Assembly: GCF_008807015.1 (NCBI RefSeq) | Contig: NZ_CP031700.1 | Location: forward strand, 1,426,001-1,490,000 | Length of the DNA: 64,000 bases | Source: Neisseria zalophi | Lineage (GTDB): Bacteria > Pseudomonadota > Gammaproteobacteria > Burkholderiales > Neisseriaceae | Direction: 5' to 3' | Shown here: piece after piece, positions 56,466 through 64,000 of the stretch | How the letters are laid out: each line of letters begins with the position of its first letter | Numbering within the stretch: position 1 is the stretch's first letter | Position numbers and translations under genes: made by a program | The notes under the pieces: generated by a model | What the model saw: the letters and a program-made list of their open reading frames with translations, nothing else | Database searches by the model: none | Told to the model about the DNA's origin: nothing

Positions 56466-58115
56466 TTACAGTATTACGCGGCGGAAGTCTTTCAACAGGT
56501 TCGCCAGATAAACGGTAAAGCGCATACCTGCGGCACCGTCGATAACGCGGTGGTCAAACGACAGGCTCAACGGGCACATCAGGCGCGGTTCGAAAGAAGA
56601 ACCGTTCCAAACAGGTTTCATTTGTGATTTGCACACGCCCAAGATAGCGACTTCCGGTGCGTTCACAATCGGCGTGAAGCTGGTGCCACCGATACCGCCG
56701 AGGCTGGAAATGGTAAAGCATGCGCCTTGCATTTCTTGCGGTTTGAGTTTGCCTTCGCGGGCTTTTTTGCTCAACTCAGTCAACTCTTGTGAAATTTCTT
56801 TCAAGCCTTTTTTATCGACATCTTTAATCACCGGTACAACCAAGCCGTTAGGCGTGTCGGCCGCAAAGCCGATGTTGTAGTATTTTTTCAGAATCAAATT
56901 GTCGCCATCAAGCGAAGAATTGAATTCCGGGAAGGCTTTTAGTGCGGAAACAGAGGCTTTAATAATGAACGCCAGTGGAGACAGTTTCAGACCTTCGCGC
57001 TCCCACTCTTTATTCAGCTGTTTACGGAATGTTTCCAAGTCGGTCATGTCGGCTTCTTCGTTCACGGTAACATGGGGAATCATCACCCAGTTACGAGACA
57101 AGTTTTGACCGGAAATTTTCTTAATGCGGGAAAGCTCTTTAACTTCGATTTCACCAAATTTGCTGAAATCGATTTTCGGCCATGGCAACAGATCCAAACC
57201 ACCACCAAGAGAAGCGGTTGCAGCAGCAGGCGCTCCTTTACCGGCGCCACCTTGCATAGCAGCTTTCACAAAGGCTTTAATGTCTTCACCGACAATACGG
57301 CCTTTCGCACCGGTACCTTTTACCAAGCTCAAGTCAACACCCAATTCGCGTGCCAGTTTACGGGCAGAAGGACCGGCATGGGCTTTGGCAAATGCGGCTT
57401 CGTTTACAGGGGTGTTACCAAATGCGGCAACAGGTGCACTTTCGGTTTTAGCAGGAGCGGCGGCCGGAGCAGCAGGTGCTTCGGCTTTGGGTGCGGACTC
57501 TGCTTTAGGTGCTTCTTGTTGGGCAGGCGCAGGGGCAGCTGCGCCACCGGCTGTTTCCACTTCGATAATTTGCGTACCTTGAGAGACTTTGTCGCCCACT
57601 TTGATATAAACCGCTTTCACTACACCGGCAGCTGTGCTGGGTACGTCCATAGTGGCTTTATCGGTTTCTAAAGTAATCAGGGTGTCGTCTAAAGCAACGG
57701 TATCGCCTTCTTTGATTTCTACGGCAATCACATCAACACCTTCGTGGCCGCCGATATCCGGTACTTCCACTTTAACAGTGGCACCGCCTGCGGCAGGTGC
57801 GGCTGCAGCAGGGGCTGGTTCGGCTGCTTTTTCAGCAGGCGCAGCGGTTTCGGCGGGCGCGGCAGAAGCTTCGGCTCCGGCAGCTTCAACCAATACGATA
57901 ACGTTGCCTTCTGAAACTTTGTCGCCCACATTTACTTTAACTTCTTTCACCACGCCGGCGGCATCAGCCGGAACGTCCATAGTGGCTTTATCGGTTTCCA
58001 AGGTAATTAGGGTGTCGTCAACGGCGATGGTATCGCCGGCTTTGACTTCTACGGCAATCACATCTACGTTTTCGTGACCACCGATATCGGGTACTTTGAT
58101 TTCTACAATGCTCAT
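56466..58115 (-). CDS. aceF: Dihydrolipoyllysine acetyltransferase (E2 of pyruvate dehydrogenase)
   Basis: A 549-residue E2. Two lipoyl domains (about residues 1-80 and 115-190, each with [10 protein letters not shown]) are joined by Ala/Pro linkers; a peripheral-subunit-binding domain ([18 protein letters not shown]) is near residue 255; the catalytic acyltransferase core ends with the His/Asp site [13 protein letters not shown]. It forms the core of the complex. A DUS-pair lies just after it and a small SMR gene before it. Confidence 0.96.
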   Translation of the reverse strand: MSIVEIKVPDIGGHENVDVIAVEVKAGDTIAVDDTLITLETDKATMDVPADAAGVVKEVKVNVGDKVSEGNVIVLVEAAGAEASAAPAETAAPAEKAAEPAPAAAAPAAGGATVKVEVPDIGGHEGVDVIAVEIKEGDTVALDDTLITLETDKATMDVPSTAAGVVKAVYIKVGDKVSQGTQIIEVETAGGAAAPAPAQQEAPKAESAPKAEAPAAPAAAPAKTESAPVAAFGNTPVNEAAFAKAHAGPSARKLARELGVDLSLVKGTGAKGRIVGEDIKAFVKAAMQGGAGKGAPAAATASLGGGLDLLPWPKIDFSKFGEIEVKELSRIKKISGQNLSRNWVMIPHVTVNEEADMTDLETFRKQLNKEWEREGLKLSPLAFIIKASVSALKAFPEFNSSLDGDNLILKKYYNIGFAADTPNGLVVPVIKDVDKKGLKEISQELTELSKKAREGKLKPQEMQGACFTISSLGGIGGTSFTPIVNAPEVAILGVCKSQMKPVWNGSSFEPRLMCPLSLSFDHRVIDGAAGMRFTVYLANLLKDFRRVIL

Positions 58116-58177
58116 TGAGTTATTCCTTTTATGAGACAGTTCATTTTGAAAATACGGTTACAGGCCGTCTGAAATGT

Positions 58178-58507
58178 TTAATGGCCCGAGCTTATTTTGA
58201 GAACAACCACGCCTGAAATAATCAGCATAGCGCCTAACCATCGGCTAAACGTTGTGGGATCTCCATAAAACAATATGCCTACGATAAATGCACCTACTGC
58301 ACCGATCCCTGTCCATACTGCATAAGCCGTACCCATCGGTATGCTTTTTTGTGCCAGATACAGACAAAAACCACTCATTGCCATACATACAATAGCCATC
58401 GTAATACCCGGCCATCGAACGCTTCCGGTTTGTGCGAGTTTCAAACCGATAGGCCAACCTATTTCTAAGAGTCCGGCGGTTATCAGGTAAATCCAATTTA
58501 AGGTCAT
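58178..58507 (-). CDS. SMR-family exporter (SugE/Gdx-like)
   Basis: A 109-residue inner-membrane protein with four helices. The membrane-embedded Glu is in AGLLEIGWPIGLK, and KSIPMGTAYAVWTGIGAVGAFIVGILFYGD is the SMR signature. The GLLE-W and WTGIGAVG pattern fits the Gdx/SugE branch, which exports guanidinium, slightly better than EmrE. It lies between aceE and aceF, where other Neisseria are not known to me to have it. A DUS terminator separates it from aceE. Confidence 0.82.
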   Translation of the reverse strand: MTLNWIYLITAGLLEIGWPIGLKLAQTGSVRWPGITMAIVCMAMSGFCLYLAQKSIPMGTAYAVWTGIGAVGAFIVGILFYGDPTTFSRWLGAMLIISGVVVLKISSGH

Positions 58508-58551
58508 ATTGCTGATGTGTTTATATTCGGCTGATTGTTTTATTGCCCGGT

Positions 58552-58590
58552 AGGCCGTCTGAAACCAAGAATATTGTTTTCAGACGGCCT
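58552..58590 (-). terminator. DUS-pair terminator after aceE
   Basis: AGGCCGTCTGAAA and TTTCAGACGGCCT with a 13-base loop, 11 bases after the aceE stop. It could stop aceE transcription before the SMR gene. Confidence 0.7.
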
Positions 58591-58600
58591 GTTGGCTCAA

Positions 58601-61270
58601 TTAACGCTTCCAGCTCGGCGCGGTATCAGTTTTAATACCGTATTTTTCAATAGCTTGTTGTACAACTACTTTCTCAATCTTGCCTTGGTTGGCCAGTGCG
58701 CTCAGTGCGGCAACGGCAACATGGCGGCTGTCTACTTCGAAGAAGTCGCGCAGGTTGGCACGTGAATCACTGCGGCCGAAACCATCGGTACCCAGAACGT
58801 GGTATTCGTTTGGTACATAAGCGTGAATACGGTCGGCAAAGTTGCGTACATAATCGGTAGAAGCAATTACCGGACCTTCGCGACCTTGTAATTGTTGTGC
58901 AACAAACGGTAGCTTGTCGGCTTCCATCGGATGTAAGCGATTGTAGCGGTCGATTTCAACAGCATCGCGGTACAACAGGTTGAAAGAAGGTACAGACCAA
59001 ACATCTGCTTCCACGCCGAAGTCGGCTTTCAGCATGTCGGCTGCTTTGATCACTTCATTCAAGATAACGCCCGAACCCATCAGCTGTACTTTCTTATCGC
59101 TCTTCGCACCTTCGCGGAACAAATACATGCCTTTCAGAATTTCTTCTTCAATGCCTTCGCGTTGCGGCATGGCAGGGTGGGCATAGTTTTCGTTCATCAC
59201 GGTCAGGTAGTAGAACACATCTTCTTGCTCTACATACATACGGCGCAAACCGTCTTGAATAATTACAGCCAATTCATATTGGAAAGTCGGATCGTAAGAC
59301 AAGCAGTTCGGGATCAAATCGGCTTGAACATGGCTATGGCCGTCTTCGTGTTGTAAACCTTCGCCGTTAAGGGTGGTGCGTCCGGCAGTACCGCCCAACA
59401 GGAAGCCGCGGGCGTGCATATCGCCAGCTGCCCAAGCCAGGTCGCCGACACGTTGGAAACCGAACATTGAGTAGTAAATGTAGAACGGAATCATGGCATA
59501 GCGGTTGTTGGCATAGCTGGTAGCAGCTGCAATCCAGTCGGCCATCGCGCCCGGCTCATTAATACCTTCTTGCAACATTTGACCGTCGATAGACTCTTTA
59601 TAGAACATCAGTTGGTCTTTATCTTGCGGGGTGTATTGTTGGCCTTTCGGGTTCCAAATACCGTATTGACGGAACATACCTTCCATACCGAAAGTACGGC
59701 TTTCATCAGGTACGATCGGTACGATACGTTTGCCGATTTGTTTGTCTTTCATCAAAGTAGAAAGGATGCGCACGAATGCCATTGTGGTAGAGAATTCACG
59801 CTCGCCACTGGATTGAAGCTGCGCATCGAATGTTTCTAATGGCGGAATCGGCAGTGCTTCGGTGTTTGGATTACGTTGCGGCAGGTAACCACCCAATGCA
59901 TTGCGGCGGTCGCGCAGATATTTCATCTCTTCACTGTCTTCAGGGAAGCGGTAGTAAGGCAGATCGCCGCTTTCAATTTGTTCGTCGCTTACAGGAATAC
60001 CGAAACGGGTACGGAATTTTTTCAGTGATTCCACATCCATTTTTTTGGCTTGGTGGGCAACGTTTTGACCTTCGCCTGAAGAGCCCATGCCGTAACCTTT
60101 AATGGTTTTGGCCAGAATCACAGTAGGACGGCCGTCAGGATTGGTTACAGCTTCGTGGTAGGCAGCATAAACTTTGTGCGGGTCGTGACCACCACGGTTT
60201 AATGCCCAGATTTCATCATCGGACATATTGGCAACCATGGCTTTCAATTCGGGGGTGTTGAAGAAGTGTTCACGTACATAAGCACCGTCTTTTGATTTGT
60301 AGGTTTGGTAGTCACCATCCAAACATTCCGCCATACGGGCTTTGAGGGCATTGTCGGTATCGCGCGCCAATAAAGCATCCCAACGGCTGCCCCAGATAAC
60401 TTTCAATACATTCCAACCGGCACCGCGGAAGTTGCCTTCCAATTCTTGAATGACTTTGCCGTTACCGCGCACAGGGCCGTCCAAACGTTGCAGGTTACAG
60501 TTGATCACGAAAATCAGGTTATCCAAACCTTCGCGGGCGGCCAATGAAATAGCGCCTTGGCTTTCCGGTTCGTCCATTTCGCCGTCGCCGCAGAATACCC
60601 ATACTTTACGGCCTTTGGTTTTGCTCAAACCGCGTGACTCCAGATATTTCAGGAAGCGGGCTTGATAAATCGCCATCAACGGGCCCAAGCCCATAGATAC
60701 GGTTGGGAATTGCCAGAATTCAGGCATCAGGTGAGGGTGGGGGTAGGAAGATAAACCGTCACCGTTTACTTCTTGACGGAAGTTGTCAAGTTGCTGTTCT
60801 GAAAGGCGGCCTTCTACGAAAGCACGGGCATAAATACCAGGGGAAGAGTGACCTTGGATAAAGATCATATCGCCTTCTTCGCCATCGCCTTTGGCTTTCC
60901 AGAAGTGGTTGAAGCCGACATCATATAAAGTGGCAGCGGATTGGAAAGAGGCAATGTGTCCGCCCAATTCGAGATTTTTTTTGCCGGCACGCAGTACCAT
61001 AGCGGCTGCATTCCAACGGATAATCGAACGGATACGGTGTTCTAATTCGTGATTACCGGGTGACTTTTGTTCTTTTCCTACAGGAATCGTATTCAAGTAG
61101 GCAGTAGTGGCATCAAACGGCATATGAACGCCACGGCGGCGGGTATATTTAACCAGTTGTTCCAATAGGTAGTGAGCCCGGGTTTCGCCTTCGGTTTCCA
61201 ATACGGAGCTTAATGCGTCCAACCATTCCTGGGTTTCAATCGGATCAACGTCTTGCATTTGGGTCGACAT
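58601..61270 (-). CDS. aceE: Pyruvate dehydrogenase E1 component
   Basis: An 889-residue homodimeric E1 that decarboxylates pyruvate with thiamine diphosphate. N-terminal ETQEWLDALSSVLE, the ThDP motif GDGEMDEPES with NCNLQRLDGPVRGN, and the C-terminal DGFGRSDSRANLRDFFEVD are typical. The start at 61270 (MSTQMQDVDP) follows AAGGGA; the frame to 61324 adds a DUS-derived tail. It is the promoter-proximal gene of the pyruvate dehydrogenase cluster. Confidence 0.97.
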   Translation of the reverse strand: MSTQMQDVDPIETQEWLDALSSVLETEGETRAHYLLEQLVKYTRRRGVHMPFDATTAYLNTIPVGKEQKSPGNHELEHRIRSIIRWNAAAMVLRAGKKNLELGGHIASFQSAATLYDVGFNHFWKAKGDGEEGDMIFIQGHSSPGIYARAFVEGRLSEQQLDNFRQEVNGDGLSSYPHPHLMPEFWQFPTVSMGLGPLMAIYQARFLKYLESRGLSKTKGRKVWVFCGDGEMDEPESQGAISLAAREGLDNLIFVINCNLQRLDGPVRGNGKVIQELEGNFRGAGWNVLKVIWGSRWDALLARDTDNALKARMAECLDGDYQTYKSKDGAYVREHFFNTPELKAMVANMSDDEIWALNRGGHDPHKVYAAYHEAVTNPDGRPTVILAKTIKGYGMGSSGEGQNVAHQAKKMDVESLKKFRTRFGIPVSDEQIESGDLPYYRFPEDSEEMKYLRDRRNALGGYLPQRNPNTEALPIPPLETFDAQLQSSGEREFSTTMAFVRILSTLMKDKQIGKRIVPIVPDESRTFGMEGMFRQYGIWNPKGQQYTPQDKDQLMFYKESIDGQMLQEGINEPGAMADWIAAATSYANNRYAMIPFYIYYSMFGFQRVGDLAWAAGDMHARGFLLGGTAGRTTLNGEGLQHEDGHSHVQADLIPNCLSYDPTFQYELAVIIQDGLRRMYVEQEDVFYYLTVMNENYAHPAMPQREGIEEEILKGMYLFREGAKSDKKVQLMGSGVILNEVIKAADMLKADFGVEADVWSVPSFNLLYRDAVEIDRYNRLHPMEADKLPFVAQQLQGREGPVIASTDYVRNFADRIHAYVPNEYHVLGTDGFGRSDSRANLRDFFEVDSRHVAVAALSALANQGKIEKVVVQQAIEKYGIKTDTAPSWKR

Positions 61271-61761
61271 ATTTATCCCTTCTGTTGAGTATTTGCGAAT
61301 CAGCCTTTCAGACGGCTTATTCATTTTCGGTTATGAAACTTATCGGGTGATATAGTAAGGCTCCGCCCGATAACATGATTACAACACTTAATTTCTTAAG
61401 ATTCAAAGCATTAATAAAAGTATCTATACATGCATATTTTCGGGGGTTTTTAACAGCTTAAAAATATACCTGCATATACTTTTGTCAGGATGAAATCGTA
61501 TCAGTAAAACAGATTGCTGGCAAATGATATGCTGTATGCTTTTTTAAATATTTTTATATATATCCAACATTAATTTTTCTATATAGAAAATAATTTTTAA
61601 TTATTAATAGATTTATTTTCTTTTTATGTTCAAGTTAAAACAAAATTGAAAATAAGTAAGAAATGTAAAATTATTTCAGACGGCTTTGGTTGTACGAATA
61701 TTAAATTAGTTTGGGTTTACGAAAATATTACATAAATCGGTACATAATGTTTTATCAGATT
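61271..61761. other. AT-rich gap between aceE and mutY
   Basis: About 490 bases, very AT-rich, with long A and T runs and no open gene. A single DUS (TTTCAGACGGC) lies near 61675, and another near 61306 in the aceE leader. It must hold the aceE promoter and the end of the mutY unit. No clear -35/-10 pair or known operator was recognised. Confidence 0.6.
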
Positions 61762-62868
61762 TTATTTCATGAATTTTCGTTTTGTTTGTTTGACGGGTTT
61801 GTTTTCTTTTGTCGCAATAAAGTCGGATGAATTGTGTTGTAAAAAAATTTGTAAAGGTTGGGGGAGTCCGTATTGCACTAAGTCTTCAGGTGCCACCCAA
61901 AGGCCGTCTGAAATGGTTTGAGTTGGGGTACTCGTTTCGAGCATTGCTGAAAAAGGGGTAATCATTAATAAACGGTGAGTAAGGCGGTGGGTGATGGCCG
62001 GAGATTCTTCAAGGTTTTCTGGCAATACTGAAAACAAGGATGCATAGTGATAAAGATCGTTGAGGTGCTCGAAACAGGGTACGCAATATAAGCCGCCCCA
62101 AATGCCTTTTTGCGGACGTTTTTCCAGCCATAGGGCGCCGTTTTGGCGGCGTATCACTAACCAGTAAAGCGGCAGTGTCTTGACTTCGGGTGCAGACTTT
62201 TTACGCGGCAGTTCTGCAATACGGTCTTGTGCTTTAGCTTCACAAATATCAGCCATCGGGCATTGGCTGCACAAGGGCTTGCTGCGTTTGCATACGGTAG
62301 CGCCAAGATCCATTAAACCTTGCGTATAGGCTGGCATGTGTTCGTTTTTTTGCGGCAGTAGGCTTTCAGCCAACGCCCATAAGCTGTTCTCAAATTTTTT
62401 ATCGGCAGGGTTGCCGTCGCGGGCGAAAATGCGGCAGAGAACCCGTTTGACATTGCCGTCGAGTATGGTTTCCCGCTGTTGGAAAGCAAAGGCGGCAATA
62501 GCGGCTGCCGTACTTCTGCCAACACCGCATAATTTTTCCAGTTCGCTGCGGCTTTGCGGAAAGTCACCGCCGAATTCATCCATGATTTGTTTGGCAGCTT
62601 TATGTAGGTTGCGCGCGCGGCTGTAGTAGCCCAAACCTGCCCACAAATTCAATACTTCGTCCTGATCGGCTTCGGCAAGGCTGGCAACGGTCGGAAAACG
62701 GGCGATAAAACGGGGATAATAATCCGATACGGTCGCTACTTGGGTTTGTTGCAACATGATTTCGGAAAGCCAAACATTATAAGGCTGCCCGACCTGCCAA
62801 GGCAGATGGTGGCGGCCGTGTTGTTTTTGCCATGTGATGAGGCGTTCGGCAAAGCTTGATGTGGTCAT
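61762..62868 (-). CDS. mutY: A/G-specific adenine glycosylase MutY
   Basis: A 368-residue repair glycosylase that removes adenine from 8-oxoG:A pairs. The catalytic Glu is in LSEIMLQQTQV, the helix-hairpin-helix GVGRSTAAAIAAFAF is followed by the Asp of LDGNVKRV, and the iron-sulfur loop has the spacing C-X6-C-X2-C-X5-C (CKRSKPLCSQCPMADIC). A C-terminal MutT-like domain recognises 8-oxoG. The C-terminus carries a Lys-rich tail. Confidence 0.95.
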   Translation of the reverse strand: MTTSSFAERLITWQKQHGRHHLPWQVGQPYNVWLSEIMLQQTQVATVSDYYPRFIARFPTVASLAEADQDEVLNLWAGLGYYSRARNLHKAAKQIMDEFGGDFPQSRSELEKLCGVGRSTAAAIAAFAFQQRETILDGNVKRVLCRIFARDGNPADKKFENSLWALAESLLPQKNEHMPAYTQGLMDLGATVCKRSKPLCSQCPMADICEAKAQDRIAELPRKKSAPEVKTLPLYWLVIRRQNGALWLEKRPQKGIWGGLYCVPCFEHLNDLYHYASLFSVLPENLEESPAITHRLTHRLLMITPFSAMLETSTPTQTISDGLWVAPEDLVQYGLPQPLQIFLQHNSSDFIATKENKPVKQTKRKFMK

Positions 62869-62892
62869 GAATTGGCGTTCGCTTGGTTGGCA

Positions 62893-62924
62893 GATGCCGT
62901 CTGAAAAGGTTTTCAGACGGCATC
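62893..62924 (-). terminator. DUS-pair terminator after pilZ
   Basis: GATGCCGTCTGAAAA and TTTTCAGACGGCATC. Both arms are the AT dialect of the DUS, unlike most pairs in this window. Confidence 0.75.
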
Positions 62925-62959
62925 GATATTTGAAATAGCGTTGGATAGTGAATCAGGGG

Positions 62960-63319
62960 CTACATGGTAAACGTTGCGCGGTCGCTGCGTATATTGTTAC
63001 CTAACTCGGCTTCAATCAGATTTTTAGTTTGAATACAGATTTCATCATCGCTGAATGCCAAGCCTACGCCTTTGGGGCGTTGCGCCGAAGTGCGGGCAGG
63101 GTTAATCCAAACCACTTGGGTGCGCAGGAATTTTTTACCGGGATGGTCGGTGAGCTCTAACGCCAGTAAAACTTCATCGCCCAATGAAAAAGAGTCATCA
63201 GTGGGCACAAAAAGGCCGCCGTGTTCTAAAAACGGCATATAGCTATTATAAAGTGCAACTTTTTCTTTTAACTGCAAGGCCATCATTTTGCCGGGCAGGT
63301 GGTCTTTTGCGTTGTTCAT
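62960..63319 (-). CDS. pilZ: Type IV pilus PilZ protein
   Basis: A 119-residue PilZ-fold protein. The segment FLEHGGLFVPTDDSFSLGDEVLLALEL matches neisserial and Pseudomonas PilZ, and the c-di-GMP-binding RxxxR motif is absent, as in that group. The start at 63319 (MNNAKDHLPGKMMALQL) follows AGGGAAA; the frame to 63349 overlaps holB. It affects pilus assembly or function rather than sensing c-di-GMP. Confidence 0.88.
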   Translation of the reverse strand: MNNAKDHLPGKMMALQLKEKVALYNSYMPFLEHGGLFVPTDDSFSLGDEVLLALELTDHPGKKFLRTQVVWINPARTSAQRPKGVGLAFSDDEICIQTKNLIEAELGNNIRSDRATFTM

Positions 63320-63333
63320 AGATGTTTCCCTTT

Positions 63334-64000
63334 TTATTTGTTTTGCCAAAATTGAAGATATTCTGTGAGTAAGGCTTCGAGCTGCATTTTAACACTTAGG
63401 GTGTGATATCCGTAAGGGCTTAAACGGTTCAGACGGCCTGTAAGGGTAAATAATGATGCAGGTGTGGTTTTCGCACCCGTTTGCGCTAGTTCGGCGGCAT
63501 GTTCGGGGTAGTAGAGTGGTGGTAGTTGCTGTTGCGCCAAGCCTACATCAAGCAGCCATTTGTGTAGCCAATCGAGGAAAACGGCCAATGGTTGTTTGTG
63601 TTTGTCGAATTCCGCGGCGTAATCGAGTATAGCCAATAAGCGTGGGGCAGCCAGCAACGCGAGTAGTTTTTCGCGTAATGCATCTAAATCAGGCTCCGGT
63701 TCGAAAAGCGGGGCGCCACCGTGAAAAGCCAATAGTGGTCGGGCATTTTCTATTTGATGCTGTTCCAGATATTCAAGCGCTTGTTGGTGTGAAGGGGGCG
63801 GCAATACCATTTGGCGGCAGCGGCTTTTAATGGTCGGCAATAGCTTGTCGCGGGCATGGGTAACCAATAAAAAGATAACGTTTTCAGGCGGCTCTTCCAA
63901 TGCTTTCAAAATGCCGTTGGCCGCTTGAAGGTTCATGCTTTCGGCCGGATGAACTAATACAATACGACGGCCGCCGCGTACGGAAGTTAAATGGATATTA
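63334..64000 (-). CDS. holB: DNA polymerase III subunit delta', 3' part
   Basis: The C-terminal part of the clamp-loader delta' subunit, open through the window edge. The visible N-terminal segment (VHPAESMNLQAANGILKALEEPPENVIFLLVTH) matches the RuvB-like AAA+ part, including the sensor-1 region TIKSRCRQ. The remainder is the alpha-helical collar. pilZ follows it, the arrangement known from several proteobacteria. The gene start lies outside the window. Confidence 0.92.
   Translation of the reverse strand, partial: NIHLTSVRGGRRIVLVHPAESMNLQAANGILKALEEPPENVIFLLVTHARDKLLPTIKSRCRQMVLPPPSHQQALEYLEQHQIENARPLLAFHGGAPLFEPEPDLDALREKLLALLAAPRLLAILDYAAEFDKHKQPLAVFLDWLHKWLLDVGLAQQQLPPLYYPEHAAELAQTGAKTTPASLFTLTGRLNRLSPYGYHTLSVKMQLEALLTEYLQFWQNK

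Noticed and set aside
58508..58600. Guanidine riboswitch before the SMR gene
   Set aside because: The space is short and filled by a DUS hairpin; no conserved riboswitch core was seen.

Overview
The window comes from a species of Neisseria or a very close relative. The main evidence is the DNA uptake sequence (DUS): the 10-mer GCCGTCTGAA recurs throughout, mostly in the AG dialect (AGGCCGTCTGAA), and it often forms inverted pairs that serve as terminators between genes. The gene set agrees: PntAB, NorM, the two-ATPase YejF, the AceE/AceF/LpdA set with an N-terminal lipoyl domain on LpdA, and holB next to pilZ. The species cannot be named from this sequence.

Layout. 1-12.8 kb is core metabolism: the end of plsY, a patatin-like lipoprotein, greA, a cytochrome b561, nnrD, pntAB, a Sad-type aldehyde dehydrogenase with a YwqK-repeat protein, an overlapping zur/COG0523 zinc pair, and fbp. 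12.9-24.5 kb is an accessory block on the minus strand: one full-length rhs gene with a C-terminal HNH (AHH-like) nuclease and its probable immunity gene, followed by three displaced rhs-tip/toxin/immunity cassettes and a terminal rhs stub. Cassette joints carry a repeated element of about 115-130 bp with two stem-loops, and one joint also holds a MITE. Two of the displaced toxins are broken, but all four putative immunity genes are open.

24.6-50.8 kb is core again: scpA-tcdA, a universal stress protein, aroD, pip, a PII gene, purL, galU, ligA, an SDR, hpnE-hpnD-bioC-bioF (a compact minus-strand run with ATGA and DUS-encoded overlaps), norM-murB, a TetR regulator, yejEF, trxA, lptE-holA and a small membrane protein. 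50.8-54.4 kb is a small accessory patch: an IS3-family element sitting in the loop of a DUS terminator, a small HTH gene behind a perfect 18-bp inverted repeat, and two paralogous small exported proteins with a shared promoter/leader, placed on either side of tatD in opposite orientation. 54.5-64 kb is the pyruvate dehydrogenase cluster (aceE, an SMR exporter, aceF, lpdA), then mutY, pilZ and the 3' part of holB.

The rhs array looks like a polymorphic-toxin reservoir: the full-length gene can be given a new tip by recombination through the conserved core carried by each downstream cassette. No VgrG, Hcp, PAAR or Eag-chaperone gene is in the window, so the export route is not shown. The other notable signals are a promoter-hairpin leader before greA that recalls the E. 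coli greA/GraL arrangement, a DUS that encodes both the bioF stop and the bioC start, and a stem-loop right at the purL start codon. No tRNA, rRNA or CRISPR array was found.
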